From positions 1 to 64,000 of the forward strand of contig CAJFQY010000002.1 of NCBI GenBank assembly GCA_904419315.1: a DNA stretch of 64,000 bases. The letters run 5' to 3'. The stretch is from Zongyangia gallinarum (GTDB lineage: Bacteria > Bacillota > Clostridia > Oscillospirales > Ruminococcaceae). A program made the position numbers and the translations under genes. Below the pieces are notes generated by a model. That model worked only from the letters and a program-made list of their open reading frames with translations. It did no database searches and was not told the DNA's origin. This document shows, piece by piece, positions 44,437 through 53,344 of this stretch. Positions within the stretch are counted from its first letter, which is position 1. Each line of letters begins with the position of its first letter.

Positions 44437-44485
44437 AAATTTATGCTGCACTGAGATAGCTCGGGCAGGATGGAGGAATACAGTG

Positions 44486-45790
44486 ATGTACGCAAAATTA
44501 ATGGAAAAAATTGAAAACAAAACGGCAGTGTTAGGCGTTGTTGGCCTGGGTTATGTGGGCCTTCCCCTGGCGGTAGAAAAGGCCAAGGCAGGCTATATCG
44601 TCAAGGGTTTTGACGTCCAAGAAAAAAAGGTGGATATGGTCAATTCCGGCCATAATTACATCGGCGATGTGGTGGATAGCGATCTAAAGAAGATTGTAGA
44701 TGAGGGGCGGCTGACTGCTTATGCCGATTTTGCCCATATTCATGAATGTGATTGCGTTGCCATCTGTGTGCCCACTCCGCTGGACAAATACTATCAGCCG
44801 GATATTTCTTATGTGGAGTCTTCTGCTAAAGCGGTTGCTGAGTACTCCAAACCTGGTATGTTGGTAGTGCTGGAAAGCACCACCTATCCCGGTACTACAG
44901 AAGAGGTCATCCAGCCCTTGTTTGAAGCAAAGGGATACACTGTGGGGAAGGATGTTTTTCTGGCATTCTCTCCTGAGCGGGTAGATCCGGGCAATAAAGA
45001 ATATAAGACGAAAAATACTCCCAAAGTTGTTGGTGGTGTTACCCCTGAGTGTACCAAGCTGGCGGCGAAGCTCTATGGCAATGTGTTGGATAGCGACATT
45101 TTTGAGGCTTCCAGCCCCAAGGTAGCTGAGATGGAGAAAATTCTGGAGAACACCTTCCGGAACATCAACATTGCACTTGCCAACGAAATGGCCATTCTTT
45201 GTAAGCGGATGGACATTCCAGTTTGGGAAGTGATTGATGCGGCAAAGACCAAGCCTTATGGGTTTATGGCCTTTTATCCTGGACCTGGACTGGGGGGACA
45301 CTGTATTCCCATTGACCCATTCTACTTGACCTGGAAAGCCCGTGGCTATGACTATCATACACGTCTGATAGAAATTGCTGGAGAAATCAATAACAACATG
45401 CCCGAATACGTAGTAGAAAGGATCAGCCATATGCTCAACCGGGAAAAGAAGAGCATCAATGGTTCCAAAATCCTTCTGCTGGGCGTTGCCTATAAACCTG
45501 ATATTGATGATCTTCGTGAGTCTCCAGCGCTTAAGGTAATCGAGCATTTGGAGAAATTCGGGGCAGAACTTGTTATCAATGAACCTTTCGTCAAAGACTT
45601 TAAACATAATGGAAAGGAATATCACTCCACTGACCTCAGCGATCAACTTATCAAAGATGCTGATATTGTGGTGGTGTTGACCAACCACAGTTGCTATGAT
45701 GCTGAACACATTGTCAAGACAGCGAAAATGGTCTTTGATACCCGTAATTTGACCAAGGGAATTGACGCAGACAATCTGGAAAGATTGTAA
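44486..45790 (+). CDS. Nucleotide-sugar 6-dehydrogenase (WbpA-like UDP-GlcNAc 6-dehydrogenase)
   Basis: The 434-residue UDP-sugar dehydrogenase makes a uronic acid by two NAD+-dependent oxidations. It has an N-terminal Rossmann GVVGLGYVGLPLAVEKAKAG and CVPTPLDKYYQPD (~residue 90). The catalytic Cys is in PGPGLGGHCIPIDPFYL (~265), and a C-terminal NAD domain carries LLGVAYKPDIDDLRESPALKV. WbpA and WecC types cannot be split by eye, but the acyltransferase, 3-dehydrogenase and aminotransferase nearby match the WbpA-B-E-D route. A GTG three bases upstream of the ATG is an alternative start; GGAGG serves both. Confidence 0.88.
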   Translation: MYAKLMEKIENKTAVLGVVGLGYVGLPLAVEKAKAGYIVKGFDVQEKKVDMVNSGHNYIGDVVDSDLKKIVDEGRLTAYADFAHIHECDCVAICVPTPLDKYYQPDISYVESSAKAVAEYSKPGMLVVLESTTYPGTTEEVIQPLFEAKGYTVGKDVFLAFSPERVDPGNKEYKTKNTPKVVGGVTPECTKLAAKLYGNVLDSDIFEASSPKVAEMEKILENTFRNINIALANEMAILCKRMDIPVWEVIDAAKTKPYGFMAFYPGPGLGGHCIPIDPFYLTWKARGYDYHTRLIEIAGEINNNMPEYVVERISHMLNREKKSINGSKILLLGVAYKPDIDDLRESPALKVIEHLEKFGAELVINEPFVKDFKHNGKEYHSTDLSDQLIKDADIVVVLTNHSCYDAEHIVKTAKMVFDTRNLTKGIDADNLERL

Positions 45791-45814
45791 TTTTAAGAGA
45801 TGGAGCGCGTGAAA

Positions 45815-46549
45815 ATGATCAGTGAAAGGGCCCATATTGCATCAAATGCGGTGATTGGAGAAAATGTGGTCATTGAGGATGACGTCGTCGTAGGTGAGGG
45901 CTGCCAGATTGGTCATCACGTGGTCATCCGTCAGGGGAGCCGTATCGGAGATAATGTACGCATTGACGACTTTTCCTGCATTGGAAAGCTTCCTATGAAG
46001 GCTGCCAACAGTGCTACTACCAGCGAAAAGGAATTGCCGCCAGCCACGGTGGAGGATGGGTGTATGATAGGCACCCATGTGGTTATCTATCGTGGAGCTG
46101 CCCTGGGTAAAGGCTGTTTAGCAGCTGATCAGGCCACTGTTCGTGAGGATGTGACGGTGGGTGAGCGGACCATCATTGGCCGTGGTGTGACAGTAGAAAA
46201 TTTTTGCCATATTGGTTCTTTTACCAAGATTGAATCCAATGCCTATATTACTGCCTATAGCCGTATTGGGGATCGGTGTTTTATCGCCCCTTGTGTTGTC
46301 ACTTCTAACGATAATTTTGCTGGCAGAACCAAGGAGCGTTTCTCTCATTTTCGTGGGGTAACCATAGAAAATGGTGGGAGGGTCGGCGCAGGAAGCGTCA
46401 TCCTACCAGGTAAGACCATCGGTACGGATGCATTTGTCGCGGCTGGAAGTGTGGTCACCAAGGATATCTCTCCTAAAATGGTGGCTATGGGATCACCAGC
46501 TCGGGAAATTCGACCGGTACCGGAAGAGCAGCTTTTGGAAAATCAGTAG
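45815..46549 (+). CDS. Left-handed beta-helix N-acyltransferase (WbpD-like)
   Basis: This 244-residue protein is built almost wholly of hexapeptide repeats ([LIV]-G-x-x-x-x), for example ASNAVIGENVVIEDDVVVGE and the C-terminal GAGSVILPGKTIGTDAFVA and VAMGSPAREI. Trimeric acetyltransferases of this fold (WbpD, PglD, DapH) acetylate amino groups on sugars. In this operon the likely target is the 3-amino group of a UDP-2-acetamido-3-amino-uronic acid, or the 4-amino sugar. It is longer than typical WbpD (about 190). The ATG at 45815 has GGAG nine bases upstream; in-frame ATG 45800 and GTG 45809 lie before or within that SD. Confidence 0.82.
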   Translation: MISERAHIASNAVIGENVVIEDDVVVGEGCQIGHHVVIRQGSRIGDNVRIDDFSCIGKLPMKAANSATTSEKELPPATVEDGCMIGTHVVIYRGAALGKGCLAADQATVREDVTVGERTIIGRGVTVENFCHIGSFTKIESNAYITAYSRIGDRCFIAPCVVTSNDNFAGRTKERFSHFRGVTIENGGRVGAGSVILPGKTIGTDAFVAAGSVVTKDISPKMVAMGSPAREIRPVPEEQLLENQ

Positions 46550-46571
46550 AAAAGCAAGTACATGAATACTA

Positions 46572-46606
46572 GCCGCAGTTTTAGATGTATTATTTAAGAC
46601 TGCGGC
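46572..46606 (+). other. Intercistronic stem-loop within the glycan operon
   Basis: The 12-bp stem GCCGCAGTTTTA / TAAGACTGCGGC (one G-U pair) has an 11-nt loop. No T tract follows, so it is more likely an RNA stability or processing element than a terminator. Confidence 0.6.
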
Positions 46607-46665
46607 GTTACTGCCTGAAGAATGGCAACAACACAGAAGGAAAATAATGACCGGAGGTAAAACAG

Positions 46666-47754
46666 ATGATAGATACAGTCAAATATGCCTTGATTGGCTG
46701 CGGACGCATTTCTCCTAACCATATTGCAGCGGTAAAAAATAACGACCATATTGAATTGGTTGCAGTTTGTGATATTGTTCCTGAGAATATGGAGCATTTA
46801 CTGTCTCAATTTGAACTGCAGGATAAGGGAATTGCCCGTTATACCGACTATCATCAGATGCTTAAGGAGCAGCATCCTCATCTGGTCGCCATTGCAACCG
46901 AAAGCGGCAAGCATGGACAGATTGCTTTGGACTGTATTGCGGAAGGTTGTAATTTAATTATTGAAAAACCTATTGCTCTTTCTTTGGACGAAGCAGATGC
47001 CATCATCGCAGAATCGGAAAAGCAAGGTGTCATTGTCTGTGCCTGCCACCAAAATCGCTTTAATAAATCTATCCAGAAAATCAGGGAAGCCCTAGAAGAA
47101 GGACGCTTTGGAAAAATGTTTCATGGAACTGCTCATATCCGGTGGAACCGTTCCAAACCCTATTACGACCAAGCCAAATGGCGGGGTACCTGGGAACAGG
47201 ATGGCGGTGCCTTGATGAACCAGTGCATCCACAATATTGACCTGCTTCGCTGGATGATGGGGGATGAAATTACCGAGGTTATGGCCTATACTGATCGTCT
47301 GAATCATGATTACATTGAGGCAGAGGATCTGGGACTTGCCATTGTTAAATTTAAAAACGGGGCTTATGGCGTTATCGAAGGAACCACCAATATTTATCCT
47401 CATAATTTGGAGGAGACTCTCTATCTCTTCGGGGAAAAGGGGACAGTAAAAGCAGGTGGAAAGTCAGTGAATATCATTGAAGAATGGAATTTTGCTGATG
47501 AGACCGGTGATGTTGATGCGATTAAGAAAGAGTTTGGGGAAAATCCGCCCAATGTCTATGGATTTGGACATACACCTCTTTATAAAAATGTGATCGATGC
47601 GGTACGCCATGGGAAACAGCCCTATGTGGATGCCCGAGCAGGCCGGCGTGCTTTGGAGCTGGTTTTGGCCATATATCTTTCGGCGAAAGAAGGAAAAGCA
47701 GTAAAACTGCCGCTGAGCCATTGCAGCACTTTGGATTTTAAAGGCAGGTTTTAA
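46666..47754 (+). CDS. Gfo/Idh/MocA-family oxidoreductase (WbpB-like 3-dehydrogenase)
   Basis: The 362-residue NAD(P)-dependent dehydrogenase has an N-terminal Rossmann start KYALIGCGRISPNHIAAV, the EKPIALSLDEADAII motif with the conserved Lys (~residue 98), and GTWEQDGGALMNQCIHNIDLL (~180) with active-site His/Asp. In Pseudomonas, WbpB oxidises C3 of UDP-GlcNAcA before WbpE adds the amino group. The neighbouring dehydrogenase, acyltransferase and DegT genes argue for the same step here. The ATG follows CCGGAGG. The stop is only 5 bp from the flippase start. Confidence 0.87.
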   Translation: MIDTVKYALIGCGRISPNHIAAVKNNDHIELVAVCDIVPENMEHLLSQFELQDKGIARYTDYHQMLKEQHPHLVAIATESGKHGQIALDCIAEGCNLIIEKPIALSLDEADAIIAESEKQGVIVCACHQNRFNKSIQKIREALEEGRFGKMFHGTAHIRWNRSKPYYDQAKWRGTWEQDGGALMNQCIHNIDLLRWMMGDEITEVMAYTDRLNHDYIEAEDLGLAIVKFKNGAYGVIEGTTNIYPHNLEETLYLFGEKGTVKAGGKSVNIIEEWNFADETGDVDAIKKEFGENPPNVYGFGHTPLYKNVIDAVRHGKQPYVDARAGRRALELVLAIYLSAKEGKAVKLPLSHCSTLDFKGRF

Positions 47755-47759
47755 AGGGC

Positions 47760-49043
47760 ATGAAGCTGAAGCTATGGGATCGCATCAAGGGCCTATTTCA
47801 GGGCGACTTTGTAAAAAATGTGCTGATTCTGGTCAGTGGTTCTACTGTCGCCCAGTTTCTGCCAGTTCTCTTGTCGCCTTTGCTGGGTCGTTTATATAGC
47901 CCAGATGACTACGGTATTTATACACTATTTGTTTCCACTGTCAATATTTTAGGGCAATTGGTAGGGTTTAAATATGACTTTGCCATTGTGGTTTCAGATA
48001 CCGATGAAAAAGCCAATGGTCTGTTTTTTCTGAGCATGACGCTGACAGTTGGGATTTCTGCTGCCATGATCCTGGCATTTCCTTTTGCAAAACCAATTTC
48101 TCAGCTGCTCGGTGGCGGGGATAATATTGGTTGGATTTTTTGCCTCCCGATGGCGGCACTGATGACGGGAATGTATAATTCCCTCAACTACTATAATGTT
48201 CGTCTCAAAGAATATAAGGCCATTACTAACGCCAATATTATCAAGACGGTTGTCCAGTCTGGGATTCAATTGGGACTCGCTTTTCTCCACTGGGGCGCCA
48301 TGGGACTGATTTTAGGACAGATGATTTCCTTCGCAGCTGGAAATACACGGATGATCCATAATTTAAAAGGCAGGGTACATCGCAAAGACTTCAATCGTAA
48401 GGCTTTAGTCGATGTGGCAAAGGAATATTCCAATTATCCTAAGTTTACCATGCCCGGATCTCTTGCCAACACCATGACCTATAATGTCATTTCTTATTTT
48501 CTATCTGCACTTTATAGCACTGCACAGCTAGGATATTATTCCATGGTCAACCGGGTGCTGGGTACACCTCTCTCCATGGTGGGCGGAGCAGTTGGACAGG
48601 TCTTTGTCAAACAGGCGGCAGATGAAAAAAATACTTCCGGCAATCTTTCCCATACCTTTAGTAAGGTTTCTGGACTTCTTTTATTGCTGTCAGTCCCAAT
48701 GTTTTCCATCCTTTTTATCTTTGCTGAACCGATTATTCGGATCTTTCTCGGAGAACAGTGGCTGCCCGCTGCCGATTATATTCGTATTTTGACCCCGATG
48801 TTCCTGGTGCGCTTTATTGTTTCACCAATATCCAACAGCGCCTTGGTGATGGGGAAACAGCTGATGACAATGATCTGGCAATTTGGATTGCTTTTGTTTG
48901 CCCTGGTTCCAACCGGTGTTGCGGCGCTGTGTGACCTTACGGTTAAAAACTATCTGCTAATTTTATCGATATCTCTTGCCATCGCTTATTTCATTTTCTA
49001 TGTCTATTGCCACTACATTGTCAAGGAGTATCAGAGTCGTTAA
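47760..49043 (+). CDS. Polysaccharide/oligosaccharide flippase (Wzx-type, MOP superfamily)
   Basis: The 427-residue polytopic membrane protein has about 12 hydrophobic segments. The N-terminus KNVLILVSGSTVAQFLPVLLSPLLGRLYSPDDYGIY is typical of the polysaccharide biosynthesis (PF01943/PF13440) family. Such proteins flip undecaprenyl-diphosphate-linked glycans from the inner to the outer leaflet. No Wzy polymerase was found in the window, so the cargo may be a short oligosaccharide. A lipobox-free, uncleaved N-terminus fits a multispan protein. Confidence 0.88.
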   Translation: MKLKLWDRIKGLFQGDFVKNVLILVSGSTVAQFLPVLLSPLLGRLYSPDDYGIYTLFVSTVNILGQLVGFKYDFAIVVSDTDEKANGLFFLSMTLTVGISAAMILAFPFAKPISQLLGGGDNIGWIFCLPMAALMTGMYNSLNYYNVRLKEYKAITNANIIKTVVQSGIQLGLAFLHWGAMGLILGQMISFAAGNTRMIHNLKGRVHRKDFNRKALVDVAKEYSNYPKFTMPGSLANTMTYNVISYFLSALYSTAQLGYYSMVNRVLGTPLSMVGGAVGQVFVKQAADEKNTSGNLSHTFSKVSGLLLLLSVPMFSILFIFAEPIIRIFLGEQWLPAADYIRILTPMFLVRFIVSPISNSALVMGKQLMTMIWQFGLLLFALVPTGVAALCDLTVKNYLLILSISLAIAYFIFYVYCHYIVKEYQSR

Positions 49044-49079
49044 CATAATCGTTCTTGGTGAGAAAACGGAGATGATTTC

Positions 49080-50165
49080 ATGAAAATTGCATTACTTGCG
49101 CCTGCGAATTCTAGCCATACCATCAAATGGGCCAATGCCTATGTCAGGCACGGGCATCGGGTGCGTCTTTACTCGCTGCCTAACCATGCCAATCAGAATG
49201 AGATCATTGATGAGCGTGTACAAATTGTTTACTTGAAAACAGGTGGATTTCGAGGGTACTTAATGGGGGGAAGGCAGCTACGAGAGGATATTCAGAGCTT
49301 TCATCCAGATATAGTCAATGCCCACTATGCCAGCGGCTATGGGACATTAGCGCGGATGGCGAAGGTTCATCCACTTCTCTTGTCCGTATGGGGAAGCGAT
49401 GTCTATGATTTTCCTTATAAAAGCCCCCTTCATAAAAAAATTGTGTGGAAGAATATCCAAAATGCAGACCGTCTTGCCTCCACCAGCCATGTGATGGCCA
49501 AACAGGTAAAACGAGTCTATCCAACCTATGAGAAAGAGATTTTTGTCACCCCTTTTGGCGTGGATGTGGCTCGCTTTTCCAAGAAGGAAGTTGAAAAGCC
49601 GTGTTTTACAGTAGGTACAGTTAAGCTTTTAGAGGATAAATATGGCCTGTCTTATCTTATCCGAGGGTATTCCCAGTTTGTAAAACGATTGCCGGAAGGC
49701 GAAAAGGCACAGCTCCTCATTTATGGCAAGGGGAGCAAACAGGCGGAGCTGCAGGAGCTAATCGACGAACTAGGACTGAATGATGAGGCAAAGCTCTGCG
49801 GCCCTATTCCTAATACACAGGTGCCCCAAGCGATTAGCGGTATGGATGTATTTTGTGTGCCCAGTGTCCTCAACTCTGAAAGCTTCGGCGTTTCTGCGGT
49901 GGAAGCCATGGCTTGTGAAGTGCCTGTCATTGCTTCTGATGTAGACGGATTTACCGAAACCGTTGAAGACGGAGTGACAGGATTCATTATACCCAGGGAA
50001 AATACAGAAGCCATTGCCGACAAACTTTGGCAGCTCTATAGTGACAAAGAATTACGTGCAAAAATGAGCACGGCGGGCCGACAGCGTGTCTTAAGGCTTT
50101 ATGACTGGGAAGAAAATGTCAAGACCATGGAACAGGCATTATTGGAGACGGCAGCTCAAAAGTAA
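49080..50165 (+). CDS. GT4-family glycosyltransferase
   Basis: This 361-residue GT-B enzyme has an N-terminal acceptor domain (NAHYASGYGTLARM, LLSVWGSDVYDFPYKSP). A C-terminal donor domain carries the GT4 signature SESFGVSAVEAMACEVPVIASDVDGFTE (first Glu ~ residue 265), preceded by GKGSKQAELQELIDELGL. It transfers a sugar from a nucleotide donor to the growing lipid-linked glycan on the cytosolic face. Donor and linkage are unknown. The ATG follows AACGGAGATGATTTC. Confidence 0.9.
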   Translation: MKIALLAPANSSHTIKWANAYVRHGHRVRLYSLPNHANQNEIIDERVQIVYLKTGGFRGYLMGGRQLREDIQSFHPDIVNAHYASGYGTLARMAKVHPLLLSVWGSDVYDFPYKSPLHKKIVWKNIQNADRLASTSHVMAKQVKRVYPTYEKEIFVTPFGVDVARFSKKEVEKPCFTVGTVKLLEDKYGLSYLIRGYSQFVKRLPEGEKAQLLIYGKGSKQAELQELIDELGLNDEAKLCGPIPNTQVPQAISGMDVFCVPSVLNSESFGVSAVEAMACEVPVIASDVDGFTETVEDGVTGFIIPRENTEAIADKLWQLYSDKELRAKMSTAGRQRVLRLYDWEENVKTMEQALLETAAQK

Positions 50166-50193
50166 CGGAGCGCCTGTCTGGGGAGCGTAATCA

Positions 50194-51417
50194 ATGAGAA
50201 TACTACTAATTAATCATTATGCTGGGTCGGAAAGCTATGGCATGGAATTTCGGCCCTTTTATTTGGCTCGGGAATGGGCAGAAATGGGCCACGATGTCAC
50301 TGTGCTGGCGGCTACTTTTTCCCATCTACGGAAGAAAAATCCCACGGTGGAGCATGATTTTTCGGAAGAGGAGATTGTGCCCGGTGCCCGTTTTTGCTGG
50401 GTCAAAACGCCGTCTTATCACAGTAATGGTCCTATGCGGATGCTAAACATGACCTTATTTTATCAAAAGGTCAAATATAAAGCCAAACATCTGGCGGAAA
50501 AATATCGGCCTGATGCCGTGATCGCGTCTTCCACCTATCCCATGGATATTTATCTCGCAAAGCGAATCGCAGAATTTTCTGGTGGCAACTTTTTCTTTGA
50601 GATCCACGATCTATGGCCTTTGTCCCCAGTAGTACTCTATCATATTTCAGAGAAAAATCCGCTGATTCAGATGCTTCAGAGGGCAGAAGATTTTGCTTTT
50701 TCCCAGTCAAAAAAGGTAATTTCTCTGCTTCCCCATGCAGACCAACATATGAGGGAACGAGGCTTTGATACGAAAAAGTTTGTCTGTGTTCCCAATGGTG
50801 TAGTCATAGAAAATCGGAAAGTTGATATTTCTCATACGCCTCAGTACGAAACGATTATGAAACTCAAAGACGAGGGGAAATTTATCTGTATGTATCTGGG
50901 CGGGTTTGCCAGGGCCAATGCTTTAGAGGATTTTATCGCCTGCGCTAAAGACCTAGATCAGGATACAGTCCTTGTTATGATTGGCGGGGGGCTCCTCAAA
51001 GATAATTTTGAAGAGGAGATAAAAACGCAACATCTCCAGAATATAATTCTCTTAGACCCTGTGGAGAAAAGCCAGGTCAATGCTTTTTTGCAGCTGGCAG
51101 ATTGCCTGTATATTGGAGCAAAACGATGCGAGTTATACCGCTATGGTGTAGCAATGAACAAGCTTTTTGATTATATGCTTTCCGCTCGGCCCATCCTTTG
51201 TGGTGTGGAAGCATCCAACGACATGGTAGGAGATGCAGGTTGTGGCATCACCATAGAGCCGGAATCTCCGTCAGCGATTGTCGAAGGTATCCGCCTGTTT
51301 AAGGAAAAAAGTCCGGAGGAGCGGGACGCAATGGGCCGTCGAGGTTACGAATATGTCCTCCGTTATCACGATTACAAAAAGCTTGCTCAGCAGTTTATTG
51401 ATGTATTGACAAAGTAG
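50194..51417 (+). CDS. GT4-family glycosyltransferase (WbuB-like)
   Basis: The 407-residue GT-B glycosyltransferase has an N-terminus LINHYAGSESYGMEFRPFYL and EIHDLWPLSPV (~residue 135), both seen in WbuB/FnlX-like amino-sugar transferases. The C-terminal donor half contains MYLGGFARANALEDFI and KRCELYRYGVAMNKLFDYM in place of the usual E-x7-E loop. WbuB adds N-acetyl-L-fucosamine in E. coli O26, so an amino-deoxysugar donor is a fair guess, consistent with the sugars made by this operon. SD GGGGAGCG. Confidence 0.86.
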   Translation: MRILLINHYAGSESYGMEFRPFYLAREWAEMGHDVTVLAATFSHLRKKNPTVEHDFSEEEIVPGARFCWVKTPSYHSNGPMRMLNMTLFYQKVKYKAKHLAEKYRPDAVIASSTYPMDIYLAKRIAEFSGGNFFFEIHDLWPLSPVVLYHISEKNPLIQMLQRAEDFAFSQSKKVISLLPHADQHMRERGFDTKKFVCVPNGVVIENRKVDISHTPQYETIMKLKDEGKFICMYLGGFARANALEDFIACAKDLDQDTVLVMIGGGLLKDNFEEEIKTQHLQNIILLDPVEKSQVNAFLQLADCLYIGAKRCELYRYGVAMNKLFDYMLSARPILCGVEASNDMVGDAGCGITIEPESPSAIVEGIRLFKEKSPEERDAMGRRGYEYVLRYHDYKKLAQQFIDVLTK

Positions 51418-51509
51418 AAAACGTCGCTCCCCGCTCGTTCCGCGTAGGCAAGGGGAGTTTGTACATAAATGAATTTATGCCGATACGCGGCGGCGGATTG
51501 GAGAAAATC

Positions 51510-52682
51510 ATGGAAAAAAGAAAAGATTTTCTGCCCTATGGCCTTCCTTTTATTACAGAAAAGGAAGTGGAGGAGGTTTCCAATGTCATCCGTTCTGGAT
51601 GGTGGTCCAAGGGCCCGAAGACCATGGAATTTGAAAAAAAATTCGCAGAATATGTGGGTGCAAAGCATGCGATTGCTCTCAATTCCTGTACTGCGGCACT
51701 CCATCTGGCTCTGGTAGCTAAAGGAATCGGTCCAGGGGATGAGGTCATTACGACCCCGATGTCCTTTACCTCAACCTCTAACACCATTCTCCACGCGGGG
51801 GCCACGCCTGTCTTTGCTGATATTGATGAGAGTACAGGGCTTATTGATCCCTCTGAAATTGAGCGGCATATTACTCCCAGGACAAAGGCGATTGTTCCAG
51901 TACACTATGCCGGACAGGCCTGTGATATGGACGCGATTCATGCAATTGCGGAAAAGCACGGTCTGTTTGTCTCGGAAGATGCTGCTCATGCGGTTTCAGC
52001 CACTTATAAAGGGCAGCTTATTGGTGGCGGGGAAAAATGCCAGGCGGCTTCTTTCAGCTTTTACGCCACTAAAAATTTGGCCACAGGGGAAGGCGGTATG
52101 CTAACTACCAATGATGACGAGTTGGCGGAGAGGGCCAGGGTATTGAGCCTCCACGGCATGGATCGAAACGCCTGGAACCGTTATCAAAAGGGCGGAAGTT
52201 GGCATTATGATGTGGTGGCTCCCGGCTTTAAGTATAATATGACTGATATAGCGGCAGCGCTAGGACTATGTCAGCTGGAGCTGCTGCCCCAAATGCAAGA
52301 AATAAGAGAGCGTTACGCTGCTATATATGATGACGCATTCTCTCGACTCAATGCGATCACCTTGCAGCGCCAGGTGCCCTATGGGAGAAATGCAAGACAC
52401 CTTTACTATATCCGGGTGCAGGAAGACAAACTGACCATTGACCGGAATGAATTTATCGAGAAGCTCAGCGCTTACAATATTGGCACCAGTGTCCATTTTA
52501 TTCCCATCCATCTGCATCCATATTATCAAGAGCATTTGGGCACCAAGGAAGGAGACTACCCCAAGGCGGAGCATTTTTACAGCCAAATCATCTCGCTACC
52601 GCTATATCCATCAATGACGGAGGAAGATATCAAATATGTTGCTATGTCCGTGGGAGAAATTGCCGAAAAATATGCAAAATGA
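51510..52682 (+). CDS. DegT/DnrJ/EryC1-family sugar aminotransferase (PglE/PseC-like)
   Basis: This 390-residue PLP-dependent enzyme aminates keto-sugars. It shows SGWWSKGPKTMEFEKKFAEY, NSCTAALHLAL (PLP phosphate), EDAAHAVSATY (Asp contacting the PLP ring) and the Schiff-base Lys in FYATKNLATGEGGML (~residue 187). The sequence style is that of UDP-4-keto-sugar 4-aminotransferases, so it is the natural partner of the operon's first gene in making a 4-amino-4,6-dideoxy sugar. The ATG at 51510 has TTGGAG six bases upstream; the frame is open to a TTG at 51459, which lacks SD support. Confidence 0.9.
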   Translation: MEKRKDFLPYGLPFITEKEVEEVSNVIRSGWWSKGPKTMEFEKKFAEYVGAKHAIALNSCTAALHLALVAKGIGPGDEVITTPMSFTSTSNTILHAGATPVFADIDESTGLIDPSEIERHITPRTKAIVPVHYAGQACDMDAIHAIAEKHGLFVSEDAAHAVSATYKGQLIGGGEKCQAASFSFYATKNLATGEGGMLTTNDDELAERARVLSLHGMDRNAWNRYQKGGSWHYDVVAPGFKYNMTDIAAALGLCQLELLPQMQEIRERYAAIYDDAFSRLNAITLQRQVPYGRNARHLYYIRVQEDKLTIDRNEFIEKLSAYNIGTSVHFIPIHLHPYYQEHLGTKEGDYPKAEHFYSQIISLPLYPSMTEEDIKYVAMSVGEIAEKYAK

Positions 52683-53331
52683 GAGTGTCCGGCCTTATTA
52701 TGACAGCCTCAGTAGGAAAACCGGACATCTGATTGTCAAGCGGATCATAGATATTCTATTTTCCATCATCTTCATTATCCCTTTGTTGCCCATTTATTTG
52801 TTGGTAGCCATTGCGGTTAAGGTGGATTCCAGAGGACCAGTTCTCTTTAAGCAGGAGCGGGTTAAGCAGTTTGGAAAGCCGTTTTTCATTCTTAAATACC
52901 GCACCATGGTGGTGGATGCCCAGAAGATCGGTGCTCAGGTTACAGCTAAAAACGATAGTCGTGTAACTAGGGTGGGCAAATTCCTTCGGGCCAGCCGTAT
53001 TGATGAAATTCCACAGCTTTTTAATGTGCTCAAAGGGGATATGACCTTTGTTGGAACTCGGCCCGAAGTGCCTCGTTATGTAGCGCATTATTCTGACGAA
53101 ATGATGGCAACACTACTACTGCCTCCAGGGGTCACGGGGACAGCCAGCATTGCCTATCGCAATGAAAATAAGCTATTGGAAGAAAATGAAGATCCAGAGC
53201 GGACTTATATTGAAAAGATTTTGCCGGAAAAAATGGCGTATAATTTAGACTATCTCAAAAAGCTTTCGGTCAAATACGATTTTATTGTCATGGGACGCAC
53301 GGTCAAATGCGTATTTGAAAAGGACGAGTAG
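52672..53331 (+). CDS. Polyprenol phosphate sugar-1-phosphate transferase (PglC-like)
   Basis: The 219-residue monotopic phosphoglycosyl transferase has a basic leader, the re-entrant hydrophobic helix VKRIIDILFSIIFIIPLLPI (~20-40), LKYRTMVVDAQ and the catalytic Asp-Glu pair in RASRIDEIPQLFNVLKGDM (~105). It then has FVGTRPEVPRYV and PPGVTGTASI. PglC-type enzymes start glycan assembly by moving a phospho-sugar (diNAcBac in Campylobacter) from UDP to undecaprenyl phosphate. The start overlaps the previous stop by 11 bp (ATGCAAAATGA); an upstream in-frame ATG at 52636 is possible but gives an atypical N-terminus. Confidence 0.9.
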   Translation: MQNESVRPYYDSLSRKTGHLIVKRIIDILFSIIFIIPLLPIYLLVAIAVKVDSRGPVLFKQERVKQFGKPFFILKYRTMVVDAQKIGAQVTAKNDSRVTRVGKFLRASRIDEIPQLFNVLKGDMTFVGTRPEVPRYVAHYSDEMMATLLLPPGVTGTASIAYRNENKLLEENEDPERTYIEKILPEKMAYNLDYLKKLSVKYDFIVMGRTVKCVFEKDE

Positions 53332-53344
53332 GAGTGGATTAACG

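Noticed and set aside
44684..45835. 383-codon antisense frame
   Set aside because: It lies wholly opposite the nucleotide-sugar dehydrogenase gene, which has full family motifs; the antisense translation has no domain.
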